The notes under the pieces were generated by a model, which saw only the letters and a program-made list of their open reading frames with translations, had not been told where the DNA came from and ran no database searches. Source: JAHEEL01 sp963836085 (lineage in GTDB: Bacteria > Actinomycetota > Acidimicrobiia > Spongiisociales > UBA5794). Taken from it: a stretch of 64,000 nt of DNA. The stretch covers positions 186,001 to 250,000 of the forward strand of contig CAWIHT010000014.1 of the NCBI GenBank assembly GCA_963836085.1. The letters run 5' to 3'. A program made the translations under genes and the position numbers. Positions 1 through 8,525 of the stretch are shown here, piece after piece (positions within the stretch are counted from its first letter, which is position 1; each line of letters opens with the position of its first letter).

Positions 1-204
1 GGATCCGAGCGCCGCCAGTTTGATCTTCCTGGCGTAGTCCCGCTCGCTGAGGATTCCGCTCAGATCATCGCCGTCGAGGACGAGGACCGCCCCGATGTTG
101 TGCTGCGCCATCGTCTCGAGCGCTGACAGGACCGTATCGCCGGGAGCGACCGACCAGACACCGGCACCCTTCTCATCGAGAATCCCTGCGACCTTCCGCT
201 GCAT
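1..204 (-). CDS. CBS-domain protein, partial (N-terminal 68 residues)
   Basis: The gene enters from its start at 204 and runs off the left edge of the window, so only 68 N-terminal residues are visible. They read as one CBS (Bateman) motif: a stretch like 'TVLSALETMAQHNIGAVLV' followed by 'LSGILSERDYARKI' is the usual CBS strand-helix pattern. CBS pairs bind adenosyl nucleotides and regulate attached domains; stand-alone CBS proteins of about 140 residues are common. A strong Shine-Dalgarno (GGAGGGAAGGGG) lies just upstream of the ATG. It is divergent from livH. The second CBS motif and any effector domain lie outside the window. Confidence 0.8.
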   Translation of the reverse strand, partial: MQRKVAGILDEKGAGVWSVAPGDTVLSALETMAQHNIGAVLVLDGDDLSGILSERDYARKIKLAALGS

Positions 205-267
205 ATCGACCCCTTCCCTCCAGAACGAACCTAGTCGCGGGCCACGACTCGCGTAGGATTGATTCGG

Positions 268-298
268 TCGACACCCAGTCCCCAGCAGCACCTACACT
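268..298 (+). promoter_or_regulatory. Candidate promoter of livH operon
   Basis: TCGACA at 268-273 and TACACT at 293-298, spaced 19 bases, fit a housekeeping promoter. The expected start of transcription is about 305, two bases before the GTG at 307 chosen for livH, so the mRNA would be leaderless or nearly so. No Shine-Dalgarno is seen before 307. Confidence 0.4.
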
Positions 299-306
299 CG
301 CCGAAC

Positions 307-1590
307 GTGTCACATCGTGCCCTCTTTGCATGGTTCTGGCTCGCGGCGATTTTGATCGTCGCGCTGTCTCCTGTCGCGTCCATTGCCGCAGGCGAATCGA
401 TCGGCGGCAAGCTCATCCAGACCGCAGGCGAGGAGAAGACTCCCGTCGAGGGCGTGACGATCATCGTCGTACTCGATGGCGTCGAGGTCGGAGCCGGGGA
501 TTCGGATGCCGAGGGCGCCTGGGAGATCCCCGTGCCGGGAGCAGGCACCTATCAGGTCCGCCTCGATACCTCGACGCTCCCGGACGGTGTGGGCCTGACC
601 GATCCGACCAAGGACGAACTGGACGAGGTCAACGTCCGTGAGGGGCAAGCCAAGAAGGTGATCTTCCCCCTGGGCGTAGGCAACGTCTCCTCGACATCCG
701 CCTACGAACGGGTCGGCGCCTTGCTCATCTCCGGCCTCAAGCTCGGTGCGATCATCGCCCTGTGCGCGGTTGGTCTCTCACTCGTCTACGGCGTCACCGG
801 CCTGGTCAACTTCGCCCACGCCGAAATGGTGACCCTCGGCGCCGTCGCGGCCTACTTCTTCCACGCCTCGCCAGCGGGACCTGAGTGGCCACTCGCAATC
901 GCCGCCGTTCCCGCCATCCTCGTTGGGGCCGGATTCGGCTGGGCTCAAGAGCAAGGCCTCTGGAAACCCCTCAGGATTCGGAACACAGGCTTGATCGCAA
1001 TGATGGTCGTCTCGATCGGCCTCTCGTTCGCGGTTCGTCACATCATTCTCATCATCTTCGGCGGGGAACCGCGGGCGTACCCCGACTTCGCCGGTCAGCC
1101 GCCAATCGAGATCCTCGGCATCTCGGTCGTGCCGAAGAACCTCATCACGATCGGGGTCGCCCTCCTGGTGCTTGCCGGGGTTGGCCTCTTCCTTCAGCGC
1201 AGTCGCGCCGGGACGGCCATGCGAGCGGTCTCCGACGACGCGGATCTCGCCGAGTCTTCGGGCATCGACGTGAACCGGGTCATCCTGATTACGTGGATGC
1301 TGGCTGGTGGGCTTGCGGCGCTCGGCGGCATCTTCTTCGGACTCAACGAAGCCGTGCAATGGGACATGGGCTTCAGCCTCCTGCTGTTGATCTTTGCTGC
1401 CGTCGTCCTCGGCGGACTCGGCACCGCGTACGGCGCGATGGTGGGCGGCTTCGTGGTTGGCGTCGCGGTCGAGATGAGCACGATCTTCGTCCCGAACGAA
1501 CTGAAGACCGCGGTTGGTCTCGCTGTGCTGATACTGATGCTTCTGATTCGACCGCAGGGACTCTTCGGCACGAAGGAGAGGATCGGCTGA
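307..1590 (+). CDS. livH: ABC transporter permease LivH with N-terminal extracytoplasmic domain
   Basis: Inner-membrane permease of a branched-chain amino-acid/amide (HAAT) ABC importer. From the GTG at 307 the protein is 427 residues. It starts with a signal-peptide-like segment ending near 'SPVASIAA', then about 85 residues of a carboxypeptidase-regulatory/SpaA-like beta domain with 'AEGAWEIPVPGAGTY', then the LivH core beginning around residue 135 with 'YGVTGLVNFAHAEMVTLG', typical of the family. An in-frame TTG at 259 is possible but would precede the hydrophobic start and the promoter. The usual LivH is about 290-300 residues, so the extra domain is the odd part. Its stop overlaps the livM start (TGATG). 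The substrate is not shown by the sequence. Confidence 0.85.
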   Translation: MSHRALFAWFWLAAILIVALSPVASIAAGESIGGKLIQTAGEEKTPVEGVTIIVVLDGVEVGAGDSDAEGAWEIPVPGAGTYQVRLDTSTLPDGVGLTDPTKDELDEVNVREGQAKKVIFPLGVGNVSSTSAYERVGALLISGLKLGAIIALCAVGLSLVYGVTGLVNFAHAEMVTLGAVAAYFFHASPAGPEWPLAIAAVPAILVGAGFGWAQEQGLWKPLRIRNTGLIAMMVVSIGLSFAVRHIILIIFGGEPRAYPDFAGQPPIEILGISVVPKNLITIGVALLVLAGVGLFLQRSRAGTAMRAVSDDADLAESSGIDVNRVILITWMLAGGLAALGGIFFGLNEAVQWDMGFSLLLLIFAAVVLGGLGTAYGAMVGGFVVGVAVEMSTIFVPNELKTAVGLAVLILMLLIRPQGLFGTKERIG

Positions 1591-2582
1591 TGGACTGGGG
1601 CAGCGTCTTCATCGACGGCATCCTTGCCACAATCGGCCCCGTCACCGCGGCCTATGCGATTTCGGCAATCGGGCTCAACCTCCAGTTTGGCTACGCCGGA
1701 CTGCTCAACTTCGGCCACGTGGCGTTCATGCTCGTCGGCGCGTACGGCATGGCGATCACGGTCGACTTCGGCGGCCCGCTCTGGTTGGGGGTCATCGTCG
1801 GCATCATCGTGGCGGCCTTCCTCGGGTTCCTCCTCGGCCTCCCGACGCTCCGGTTGCGCGCCGACTACCTGGCCATCACGACCATCGCGGCCGCTGAGGT
1901 CATCCGCCTCGTCGCCCGATCGAGTTGGGCCGAGCCGCTCACCAACGGCGTGTTCGGCATTCAGGGATTTGCAGACTCCTTCTTCGCCATCAATCCCTTC
2001 CCACCGGCAGAGCTGTACGGCATCGGAAGCCTCGTCGTCACGGGCCGAAAGCTGTGGGTCATGATCGTCGGCTGGACGATCGCAGCCCTGCTCACGCTGC
2101 TGATTCGGCGCCTGATCAACAGCCCGTGGGGTCGCGTACTCAAGGCCATCCGGGAGGATGAGGACGCCACGACCTCTCTCGGCAAGAACGTCTTCGCGTA
2201 CAAGCTCCAAGCGTTGATGATCGGTGGAGCGATCGGCGGAATCGCCGGAATGCTTCTGGCGATCGAGCAACAGAACGTAACACCCGACGCGTACCTGCCG
2301 CAGGTGACGTTCATTCTCTATGTCATCGTCATCCTCGGTGGCGCCGGAACGATCCTGGGGCCGATCGTGGGAGCCGTCGTGTTCCAGTTCCTCTTCTTCA
2401 CCATCGACGCCCTCATGGTCAACACCCAGGCCAACATCGACTGGGTCGGCGATCTCCTCACGCCCGCTGCTGCCGGTCAGGTGAAGCTGGTCCTTGTAGG
2501 CATCGGAATGATGGTGTTGATGGTCTTCCGCCCGCAGGGCATCTTGGGTTCCCGGGAGGAGGCGCTGATCGATGAACGCTGA
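1590..2582 (+). CDS. livM: ABC transporter permease LivM
   Basis: Second permease of the branched-chain amino-acid-type importer, 330 residues with about nine or ten membrane segments. Family signatures seen are 'GLNLQFGYAGLLNFGHVAF' near the N terminus, 'LRLRADYLAI' and the C-terminal 'VFRPQGILG'. The ATG at 1590 overlaps the livH stop codon and has AAGGAG at 1573-1578. The C terminus overlaps livG by 11 bases, so the four genes are translationally coupled. It should pair with LivH in the membrane and be energised by LivG and LivF. Confidence 0.93.
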   Translation: MDWGSVFIDGILATIGPVTAAYAISAIGLNLQFGYAGLLNFGHVAFMLVGAYGMAITVDFGGPLWLGVIVGIIVAAFLGFLLGLPTLRLRADYLAITTIAAAEVIRLVARSSWAEPLTNGVFGIQGFADSFFAINPFPPAELYGIGSLVVTGRKLWVMIVGWTIAALLTLLIRRLINSPWGRVLKAIREDEDATTSLGKNVFAYKLQALMIGGAIGGIAGMLLAIEQQNVTPDAYLPQVTFILYVIVILGGAGTILGPIVGAVVFQFLFFTIDALMVNTQANIDWVGDLLTPAAAGQVKLVLVGIGMMVLMVFRPQGILGSREEALIDER

Positions 2583-3399
2583 TCACCCCATGTACGGCAT
2601 CGCCGCGGAGCCGGGCGTCCACAAGCCGGACCCCGTGCTTGTCGCCAACGATCTCCAGCGGTCGTTCGGCGGACTAGCGGCCGTCGACGTCAAGCATCTC
2701 GAGATCCAGCGCCATACCGTCACTTCGCTCATCGGACCCAATGGTGCCGGCAAGACCACCCTCTTCAACCTGCTGACCGGATTCGACACACCGGACACCG
2801 GCGACTGGCACCTCAACGGTGGGGCACTCGTCGGCATTGCAGCATTCCAGGTGGCGCGTCGCGGCATGGTGCGCACATTCCAGCTCACCCGTTCGCTGGC
2901 TCGACTCACCGTCATGGAGAACATGCTGGTGGCGGCCAAGAACAACAAGGGTGAGGGCCTCTTGGGAGCACTGACCGGGGGTTGGCGCGCCACAGAGGAT
3001 GCGAACGAAGTCCGAGCGAATGAACTCCTCGAGCGATTCGGACTGGATCACATGACCGACGAGTTCGCCGGCGGGCTGTCCGGCGGCCAGCGCAAGCTCC
3101 TCGAGATGGCTCGTGCGCTCATGATGGAACCCGAGGTCGTGATGCTCGACGAGCCCATGGCCGGCGTGAACCCCGCGCTCACCCAATCACTCCTCCAGCA
3201 CATCACCGGCCTGCGTGATGCGGGCAAGACGGTGATCTTCGTCGAGCACGACATGGACGTAGTCCAGGAGATCTCGGACTGGGTCGTGGTAGTGGCCGAA
3301 GGGCGCGTGATCGCAGAAGGTCCACCCGAGGTCATCGCCAAGAACCGCGCCGTCATTGACGCCTATCTCGGCGAGCACCACGGGGAGGCCGCATCGTGA
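2572..3399 (+). CDS. livG: ABC transporter ATP-binding protein LivG
   Basis: Cytoplasmic ATPase of the importer, 275 residues. Walker A is 'GPNGAGKTTLFNLLTG', the ABC signature 'LSGGQRKLLEMARAL' and Walker B 'VVMLDEPMAGVNP'; a switch histidine follows in 'VEHDMDVV'. LivG is longer than LivF by the insert after Walker A that is usual for this subunit. The start overlaps livM and is preceded by GGGAGGAG. The stop overlaps the GTG start of livF (GTGA). Confidence 0.93.
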   Translation: MNADHPMYGIAAEPGVHKPDPVLVANDLQRSFGGLAAVDVKHLEIQRHTVTSLIGPNGAGKTTLFNLLTGFDTPDTGDWHLNGGALVGIAAFQVARRGMVRTFQLTRSLARLTVMENMLVAAKNNKGEGLLGALTGGWRATEDANEVRANELLERFGLDHMTDEFAGGLSGGQRKLLEMARALMMEPEVVMLDEPMAGVNPALTQSLLQHITGLRDAGKTVIFVEHDMDVVQEISDWVVVVAEGRVIAEGPPEVIAKNRAVIDAYLGEHHGEAAS

Positions 3400-4124
3400 G
3401 CAAGCATCTCCTCGTCGCCGACCAGGTTGTGGCTGGCTATCTCCCCGGCGTCGACATCCTGCGGGGTGTCGACCTGACGCTCAACGACGGCGAACTCGTC
3501 GGAATCATCGGACCGAACGGTGCCGGGAAGTCGACGCTCATCAAGGCCATCTTCGGTCTCGTCACCGTCAGAGACGGCTTCGTGACATTGCGGGGCCGGG
3601 ATATCTCGAATCTGGCGGCCCATACGCTCGTCGGCCTCGGTGTTGGCTATGTTCCGCAACGGGCCAACGTGTTCCCATCGCTGACCGTCGAGGACAACCT
3701 GCGGATGGGCCTGTACCTCGACCCGAAGGCCTGGGACGAGCGGTTCGCGGCGGTCGTCGACATCTTCCCGCTGCTCACCGATCGCTCCGATCAGCGGGCA
3801 GGCTACCTGTCGGGTGGCGAGCGGCAAATGGTGGCGATCGGTCGGGCCCTGATGATGAATCCGAGCGTGCTGCTGCTCGACGAGCCGTCCGCCGGCCTCT
3901 CCCCGGCGAATCAGGATCTCGTGTTCGAACGCGTCCGCCTGATCGCCGACTCCGGGGTGTCGATCATCATGGTCGAGCAGAACGCCAGGCGGTGCCTTCA
4001 GATCGCCGACCGAGCCTATGTCCTGGACCAAGGGACGAACGCACACACGGGTCCCGGCAAGGAACTCCTCCACGACTCACGAGTGATCGACCTGTACCTG
4101 GGAACTCTGGGCAAGGTCGACTAG
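3396..4124 (+). CDS. livF: ABC transporter ATP-binding protein LivF
   Basis: Second ATPase of the importer, 242 residues, the usual LivF length. Walker A 'GPNGAGKSTLIKAIFG', signature 'LSGGERQMVAIGRAL' and Walker B 'LLLDEPSAGLSP' are intact, as is 'MVEQNARRCL' after them. It starts with GTG overlapping the livG stop by four bases. It is the last gene of the livHMGF operon and is followed by a strong hairpin shared with the convergent binding-protein gene. Confidence 0.94.
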   Translation: MSKHLLVADQVVAGYLPGVDILRGVDLTLNDGELVGIIGPNGAGKSTLIKAIFGLVTVRDGFVTLRGRDISNLAAHTLVGLGVGYVPQRANVFPSLTVEDNLRMGLYLDPKAWDERFAAVVDIFPLLTDRSDQRAGYLSGGERQMVAIGRALMMNPSVLLLDEPSAGLSPANQDLVFERVRLIADSGVSIIMVEQNARRCLQIADRAYVLDQGTNAHTGPGKELLHDSRVIDLYLGTLGKVD

Positions 4125-4148
4125 CAGCACGCAACAGCGGACAAAGCA

Positions 4149-4176
4149 GTGGGGCCCGGCGCATGCCGGGCCCCAC
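4149..4176. terminator. Bidirectional terminator between livF and livK
   Basis: GTGGGGCCCGGC (4149-4160), loop GCAT, GCCGGGCCCCAC (4165-4176): a perfect 12-bp stem. The plus-strand side is followed by GTTTGTTGTT. It lies between convergent genes and can end both transcripts. Confidence 0.85.
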
Positions 4177-4205
4177 GTTTGTTGTTCAACGGTTGTTCGA
4201 ACAGA

Positions 4206-5549
4206 TCAGCCGCCGGCGACGATCTGCAGAAGCGTCGAGGTTCCGCCCTCGGCGTCATAGAGGAACACATCGTACGTGCCGATGCCGGGCTCGTTGCTCG
4301 GACCGAAGTCGAGCGGTCCCGATGCGCCGTCGTAGTCGATGTCGGCACCGGTCATCAGCAGGTTGAAGCAGTCCTCGAAGAGCGAGCACTTCTCACCACC
4401 CTTGGTGACGTTCCCGATCTCGTTGATGAACACGGCCGGATCGGCACTCTGTGCCGCCTGGGCGGCGAGCACGGTCACCATGAGGCAGTCGTACTTCTGT
4501 GCAGAGAAGATCGTTGCCGTTCCGGGGAACGCAGCTTCGAGCCGCGTCGGGAACGTCGCCTCGCCGTTCTCCGGGGAGGCCGAAGGGGCCGTGCCCTTGA
4601 TGCCTTCGAGCAGCGCGGTGTTGCCGCCGAGCTGATCGGGGCCGACCGTGTCCTTGAAGCCGTCGGCAACGTAGACCTGACCGGTGAAGCCGGCACTCTC
4701 GAGATCGAGCAGGAGCTGTCCGCCCTCTTCGAACGTGATCATGGCAAGCGCCTCAGCACCGCTCGCAACGACGGCTTGCGCCTCTGTTGCGAACGAACCG
4801 GCTGCGGCGTCGTAGGCCTGTGCGAGTACGACAACACCATCGAGTTCGGCAGCAAGCAGCTCGCCGAAGCCGACGCCGTAGTCGTCGTTGCGCCACAGAA
4901 CCGCGACCGAGGCCGGTGCATCGCCTGCGATAACGTCGGCAAGTGCCGGCGCCTGCAGGTTGTCCGAAGGTGCCGTGCGGCTGTAGTACGGGTCATAGTC
5001 TGATGAGCTGAGCGACGCCGCGGTGTTCGAACCCGAGCACATCGCGACTTCGCTGCCCTGAACTTTGTCGACGATTGAGAGCGAGACGCCGGAAGCGGCA
5101 GCGCCGATGATCCCTGCGAAGTCACCCGTCAGATACTTGTCCACGGTCGTCGAGGCGATGTTCGGGTCGGTACCCGAGTCCCCGTACTCCACGACCACCA
5201 GGCCGTCGGAGACCGCGTTGATCTCGTCAACGCCCATCTTGATGGGGTTCTCGAGTGCCTCGATGATCGGTGCGAGCTGTCCCGTCTGGGGCAGCACGGT
5301 GCCAATCTTGACCGGGATCGGCTCGAACGCCATCGGCGCTTCAGTGGACGTTGTGGTCGTCTCTTCTTCGACCGTCGTGGTCGTCTCTTCTTCGACCGTC
5401 GTGGTCGTGGAATCATCAACGGCTGTCGTCGTCGTCTCTGCTGCAGTGTCGTCGTCTCCGCCGGCATTCACGGCGATAACAACGACAATGATGACAGCGA
5501 CGGCAGCAACCAAGATCCACGGGAGCCACTTCTTCATATTGTCACTCAT
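4206..5549 (-). CDS. livK: Branched-chain amino-acid-type substrate-binding protein
   Basis: Periplasmic-type receptor that should feed the adjacent LivHMGF, 447 residues. A membrane segment at about residues 7-24 anchors it; there is no lipobox cysteine. A linker of Thr and Glu repeats (about 28-68) precedes the type-I periplasmic-binding fold starting 'KIGTVLPQTGQLAPI', which fits Peripla_BP_6. The linker DNA holds a 24-bp tandem duplication at 5353-5400. The ATG at 5549 was chosen because GGAGG lies about 12 bases upstream and the hydrophobic segment follows at once. It is convergent with livF, not in the same operon, so the receptor can be made in a different amount from the permease. Confidence 0.88.
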   Translation of the reverse strand: MSDNMKKWLPWILVAAVAVIIVVVIAVNAGGDDDTAAETTTTAVDDSTTTTVEEETTTTVEEETTTTSTEAPMAFEPIPVKIGTVLPQTGQLAPIIEALENPIKMGVDEINAVSDGLVVVEYGDSGTDPNIASTTVDKYLTGDFAGIIGAAASGVSLSIVDKVQGSEVAMCSGSNTAASLSSSDYDPYYSRTAPSDNLQAPALADVIAGDAPASVAVLWRNDDYGVGFGELLAAELDGVVVLAQAYDAAAGSFATEAQAVVASGAEALAMITFEEGGQLLLDLESAGFTGQVYVADGFKDTVGPDQLGGNTALLEGIKGTAPSASPENGEATFPTRLEAAFPGTATIFSAQKYDCLMVTVLAAQAAQSADPAVFINEIGNVTKGGEKCSLFEDCFNLLMTGADIDYDGASGPLDFGPSNEPGIGTYDVFLYDAEGGTSTLLQIVAGG

Positions 5550-5586
5550 GGGTTTGCCTCCAAATGAGAGCCCTGGATAACCAGGA

Positions 5587-5643
5587 ACCCCGGGCAAGTG
5601 CCGGGGTCGAGGCAAGATAGGCCGGAAAGATACGCAAGCGCAA
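5587..5643 (-). promoter_or_regulatory. Candidate livK promoter with 5' mRNA hairpin
   Basis: On the minus strand TTGCGC (5643-5638) and TATCTT (5619-5614) are 18 bases apart, giving a start near 5607. A 7-bp hairpin, ACCCCGG/CCGGGGT (5587-5607), would then sit at the very 5' end of the mRNA, as mRNA-stabilising stem-loops do. A leader of about 58 bases follows. Promoter assignment is by eye. Confidence 0.35.
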
Positions 5644-5648
5644 GGGCA

Positions 5649-5676
5649 TCGCCCGTCGCCCGTCGCCAGTAGCCGG
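5649..5676. repeat. Heptanucleotide tandem repeat (TCGCCCG-like, 4 units)
   Basis: Units TCGCCCG, TCGCCCG, TCGCCAG and TAGCCGG stand in a perfect 7-base register between livK and hflX. A second tandem repeat follows at 5697-5720 with units GTCGAGGA, GTCGAGGA, GTCGAGTA (8 bases). The same register of seven recurs in other spacers of the window. Confidence 0.75.
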
Positions 5677-5770
5677 TCCAAAGCCGTAGCTGAGTCGTCG
5701 AGGAGTCGAGGAGTCGAGTAATCATTCGGGACCCGCTCGTTGCCCCCACATGCACGCCATACTTCGCCCT

Positions 5771-7093
5771 ATGACTGATGATTCTCGATCTCATGTGGCG
5801 CGGAGTCGACGGCGCCTCACGGCGTCGGTCACCGACCTCGATGTCGTTCGGCAGCGAGCGCTGCTGGTTGGCATGGTACGCGACGGAAGCAAGGTCGCCG
5901 AAGGAGATCACAGTCTCGAAGAACTCGAACTCCTCACCGATACGGCAGGGTCCGATCCCGTCGAGGTCGTCCTCGTTCGCAGGGACCGCCCGGATCCGGC
6001 GACCTTCATCGGCAAGGGAAAGCTCTCGGAACTCGTCGCCGAATCGCACATGCTCGACATCGATGTCGTCGTATTCGACAACGAGCTCTCCCCCGCCCAG
6101 CAGCGCAACCTCCAGCAGGCATTCCAATGCGATGTCGTCGACCGCGTTGCCCTGATTCTCGACATCTTCGCCCAACACGCCCACACCCATGAAGGCCGTC
6201 TGCAAGTGGAACTGGCACAGCACCGATACCGACTCCCCCGCCTCCGCGGCAAGGGCGTTGAATTGTCCAGGCTCGGCGCCGGCATCGGGACGCGTGGCCC
6301 GGGTGAGACCAAACTCGAGACCGATCGTCGCCGCATCCTCGAACGGGTTTCCAAGATCGAACGCGAACTGAAGGAAGCCGCTCGGTCCAGAGACACGCGG
6401 GCCAAGTCCCGGAAACGCTCCGGCTTGCCGATTGCCGCGATCGTCGGATACACCAACGCCGGCAAATCAACGCTGTTCAACCGACTCACCGAAGCGGACG
6501 TCCTCGTGGAGGATCGTCTGTTCGCCACGCTAGGTTCGACGGTCAGACGACTCGATCTCCCGGACGGGCATCGAGCCCTGATGTCCGACACGGTTGGCTT
6601 CGTTCGCCGCCTTCCCCACGAACTTGTCGAGGCGTTCCGCTCGACCTTGGACGAAGCCGCGGACGCCGACCTTCACGTCCATGTCGTCGACGCCTCAGAT
6701 CCGGATCCCGACGGCCAGATTGCCGCCGTCCGGGAGGTACTGGATGAGATCGACGCAGCCGGCGTGCCGGAGATCCTCGTGTTCAACAAGACTGATAGTG
6801 CGGAACCGGCCGTCGTCCGTCGTCTGCTCACGGTCTACGAAGGCTCCGTCGCCACATCCGCACTCACCGGCGAGGGCACCAGCGAAGTGACAGCCGCCAT
6901 CGTCAAGGGCCTCGACGCCGTCACCGCGAAGGTGGATCTTCTGATCCCGTATGAGCGCGGCGATGTCGTTGCCGCAATCCACGAGGCCGGAGAAGTACTC
7001 GACGAACAGCATGGCGAGGAGGGCACGGAGATCACCGTTCGCCTCCCCGCGGCAACAGCAGAACGCCTCAGCGATTACGTCCGCGGCCAGTAG
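5771..7093 (+). CDS. hflX: GTPase HflX
   Basis: Ribosome-associated GTPase that rescues or splits stalled 70S ribosomes, 440 residues. The N-terminal HflX domain (about 25-190) is followed by the G domain: G1 'GYTNAGKSTLFN', G3 'DTVGFVRRLPHELVEAF', G4 'NKTD'. Length is normal. I prefer the ATG at 5771: CATACT at 5758-5763 is placed as a -10 box 8 bases before it, which predicts a leaderless mRNA; an ATG seven codons upstream (5750) is the alternative. It is divergent from livK and convergent with the PhoH gene. Confidence 0.92.
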   Translation: MTDDSRSHVARSRRRLTASVTDLDVVRQRALLVGMVRDGSKVAEGDHSLEELELLTDTAGSDPVEVVLVRRDRPDPATFIGKGKLSELVAESHMLDIDVVVFDNELSPAQQRNLQQAFQCDVVDRVALILDIFAQHAHTHEGRLQVELAQHRYRLPRLRGKGVELSRLGAGIGTRGPGETKLETDRRRILERVSKIERELKEAARSRDTRAKSRKRSGLPIAAIVGYTNAGKSTLFNRLTEADVLVEDRLFATLGSTVRRLDLPDGHRALMSDTVGFVRRLPHELVEAFRSTLDEAADADLHVHVVDASDPDPDGQIAAVREVLDEIDAAGVPEILVFNKTDSAEPAVVRRLLTVYEGSVATSALTGEGTSEVTAAIVKGLDAVTAKVDLLIPYERGDVVAAIHEAGEVLDEQHGEEGTEITVRLPAATAERLSDYVRGQ

Positions 7094-7096
7094 GGC

Positions 7097-8407
7097 CTAG
7101 AGGATGTTCGCTGCGTATTCGGCCAGGGGACTGCGGACGGTGCGGTCCAGGGTGATGTGTCCGAACAGTTCGTTCCCCTTGAACTTCTCGATCATGGCTG
7201 CCAGACCCCCGAACGGTGAGATGTAGGGGTTGTCGACCTGTGTGAGGTCGCCGCAGAACACCACTTTCGAGCCGGCGCCCATCCGAGTCAGGATCACCTT
7301 CAGCGTTGGCAGTTCGAGATTCTGAGCCTCGTCAACGATGACGAGTTCCCCAGTGATCGAACGCCCCCGGAGATACGTGACCGCCGCCATCTCCAGCACA
7401 TCGCGCTCGAAGAGTTCATCGACCGCATCCCTCGGCGTCCCCTCGGCATTGGCGAACAGGGCGTACAGGTTGTCGTGGACGGCGGCCATCCAAGGTTCCA
7501 GCTTGTCGGTCAAATCGCCGGGAAGGAACCCGACCTCCTGGCGACCGACGGCGACCAGCGGCCGGTATACCGAGACCCTCCGATAGCGCCCGAGCTCGAG
7601 CACCTGTTCCAAGGCGGCGGCGAGCGCGAGGAACGTCTTGCCCGTCCCGGCCATACCCATCACGGAGACGGCCGCCACATCCGGGTCCATCAGGAGGTCC
7701 AGGGCGAAGGCTTGCCGCATGTTCTTGGTCTCGATGCCGAAGACGTGCTTGCTGCCGGGCACTCTCGTGACGACGGTGCGCTCACCGTCATCGACCACCC
7801 GCCCGAGTCCAGACTGTGAGCCCGGCCCGTGGAGCACAACGAACTGGTTGACGACCAAGCTGGAGTCCTCGACGGTGACCTTCCCGCTGCGGAAGAGTTC
7901 ATCGACCGTCTCTCCCGGCACCTCGAGATCCGCTACGCCGTTGTAGGACTCCTCGACGGGGACCGTGTCACCCCGGTAGTCCTCGACGGTGACTCCCAAC
8001 TGGGCACCCTTGATCCGTAGCGCTGCGTCCTTCGTCACCAGCACCGTGCGAGTACCACCGTCGACGAGGTTCAGACACGTTGCCAGAATTCGATGATCCG
8101 ACGTGTTCGGGTCGAGAACCTCCGGGAGGCGATCCGACGTCACACCGTTCAATTCGAGACGGAGCGATCCGCCGTTCGGGAGCATCGTTGGGCTGGCAAG
8201 ACCGCCCGGTTCGGATGCACCGAACTCTTCGAGGAGTCGGATCGCGGAGCGGGCGTTGGCTCCGACTTCATCCATCCGCGTCTTCTGACGGTCGAGTTCT
8301 TCAACCACCACGAGCGGGAGCACCACTTGATGTTCGTCGAATCGGAGCGGGGCGTGTGGGTCGGCCAGCAGAACACAGGTATCAAGGACGTAGTTCGTGG
8401 TCGTCAA
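7097..8407 (-). CDS. PIN domain-PhoH family ATPase/ribonuclease
   Basis: A PhoH2-type protein of 436 residues from the TTG at 8407. The N terminus is a PIN nuclease domain starting 'NYVLDTCVLLADP', with acidic residues in 'VVVEELD' and later 'DHRILATC'. The C-terminal half is the PhoH ATPase with Walker A 'GMAGTGKTFLALAAAL' and Walker B 'ELVIVDEAQNLE'. Such PIN-PhoH proteins are RNA helicase/ribonucleases in actinobacteria. The open frame extends to 8500, but the PIN fold begins right at the TTG and GAGG lies just upstream. It ends 3 bases from hflX, convergently, and is divergent from gpsA. Confidence 0.88.
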   Translation of the reverse strand: MTTTNYVLDTCVLLADPHAPLRFDEHQVVLPLVVVEELDRQKTRMDEVGANARSAIRLLEEFGASEPGGLASPTMLPNGGSLRLELNGVTSDRLPEVLDPNTSDHRILATCLNLVDGGTRTVLVTKDAALRIKGAQLGVTVEDYRGDTVPVEESYNGVADLEVPGETVDELFRSGKVTVEDSSLVVNQFVVLHGPGSQSGLGRVVDDGERTVVTRVPGSKHVFGIETKNMRQAFALDLLMDPDVAAVSVMGMAGTGKTFLALAAALEQVLELGRYRRVSVYRPLVAVGRQEVGFLPGDLTDKLEPWMAAVHDNLYALFANAEGTPRDAVDELFERDVLEMAAVTYLRGRSITGELVIVDEAQNLELPTLKVILTRMGAGSKVVFCGDLTQVDNPYISPFGGLAAMIEKFKGNELFGHITLDRTVRSPLAEYAANIL

Positions 8408-8525
8408 AGGCCCTCGCTCTCGCGTCGTATGTGTCGGCGTCAGCGTCGCCGGGTTGTGATCGGAATTCAAGGACCCCAGCCCAGACGTCCTCCATGTCAT
8501 ACTCTGGGACGGGAGAGGAGGATGT

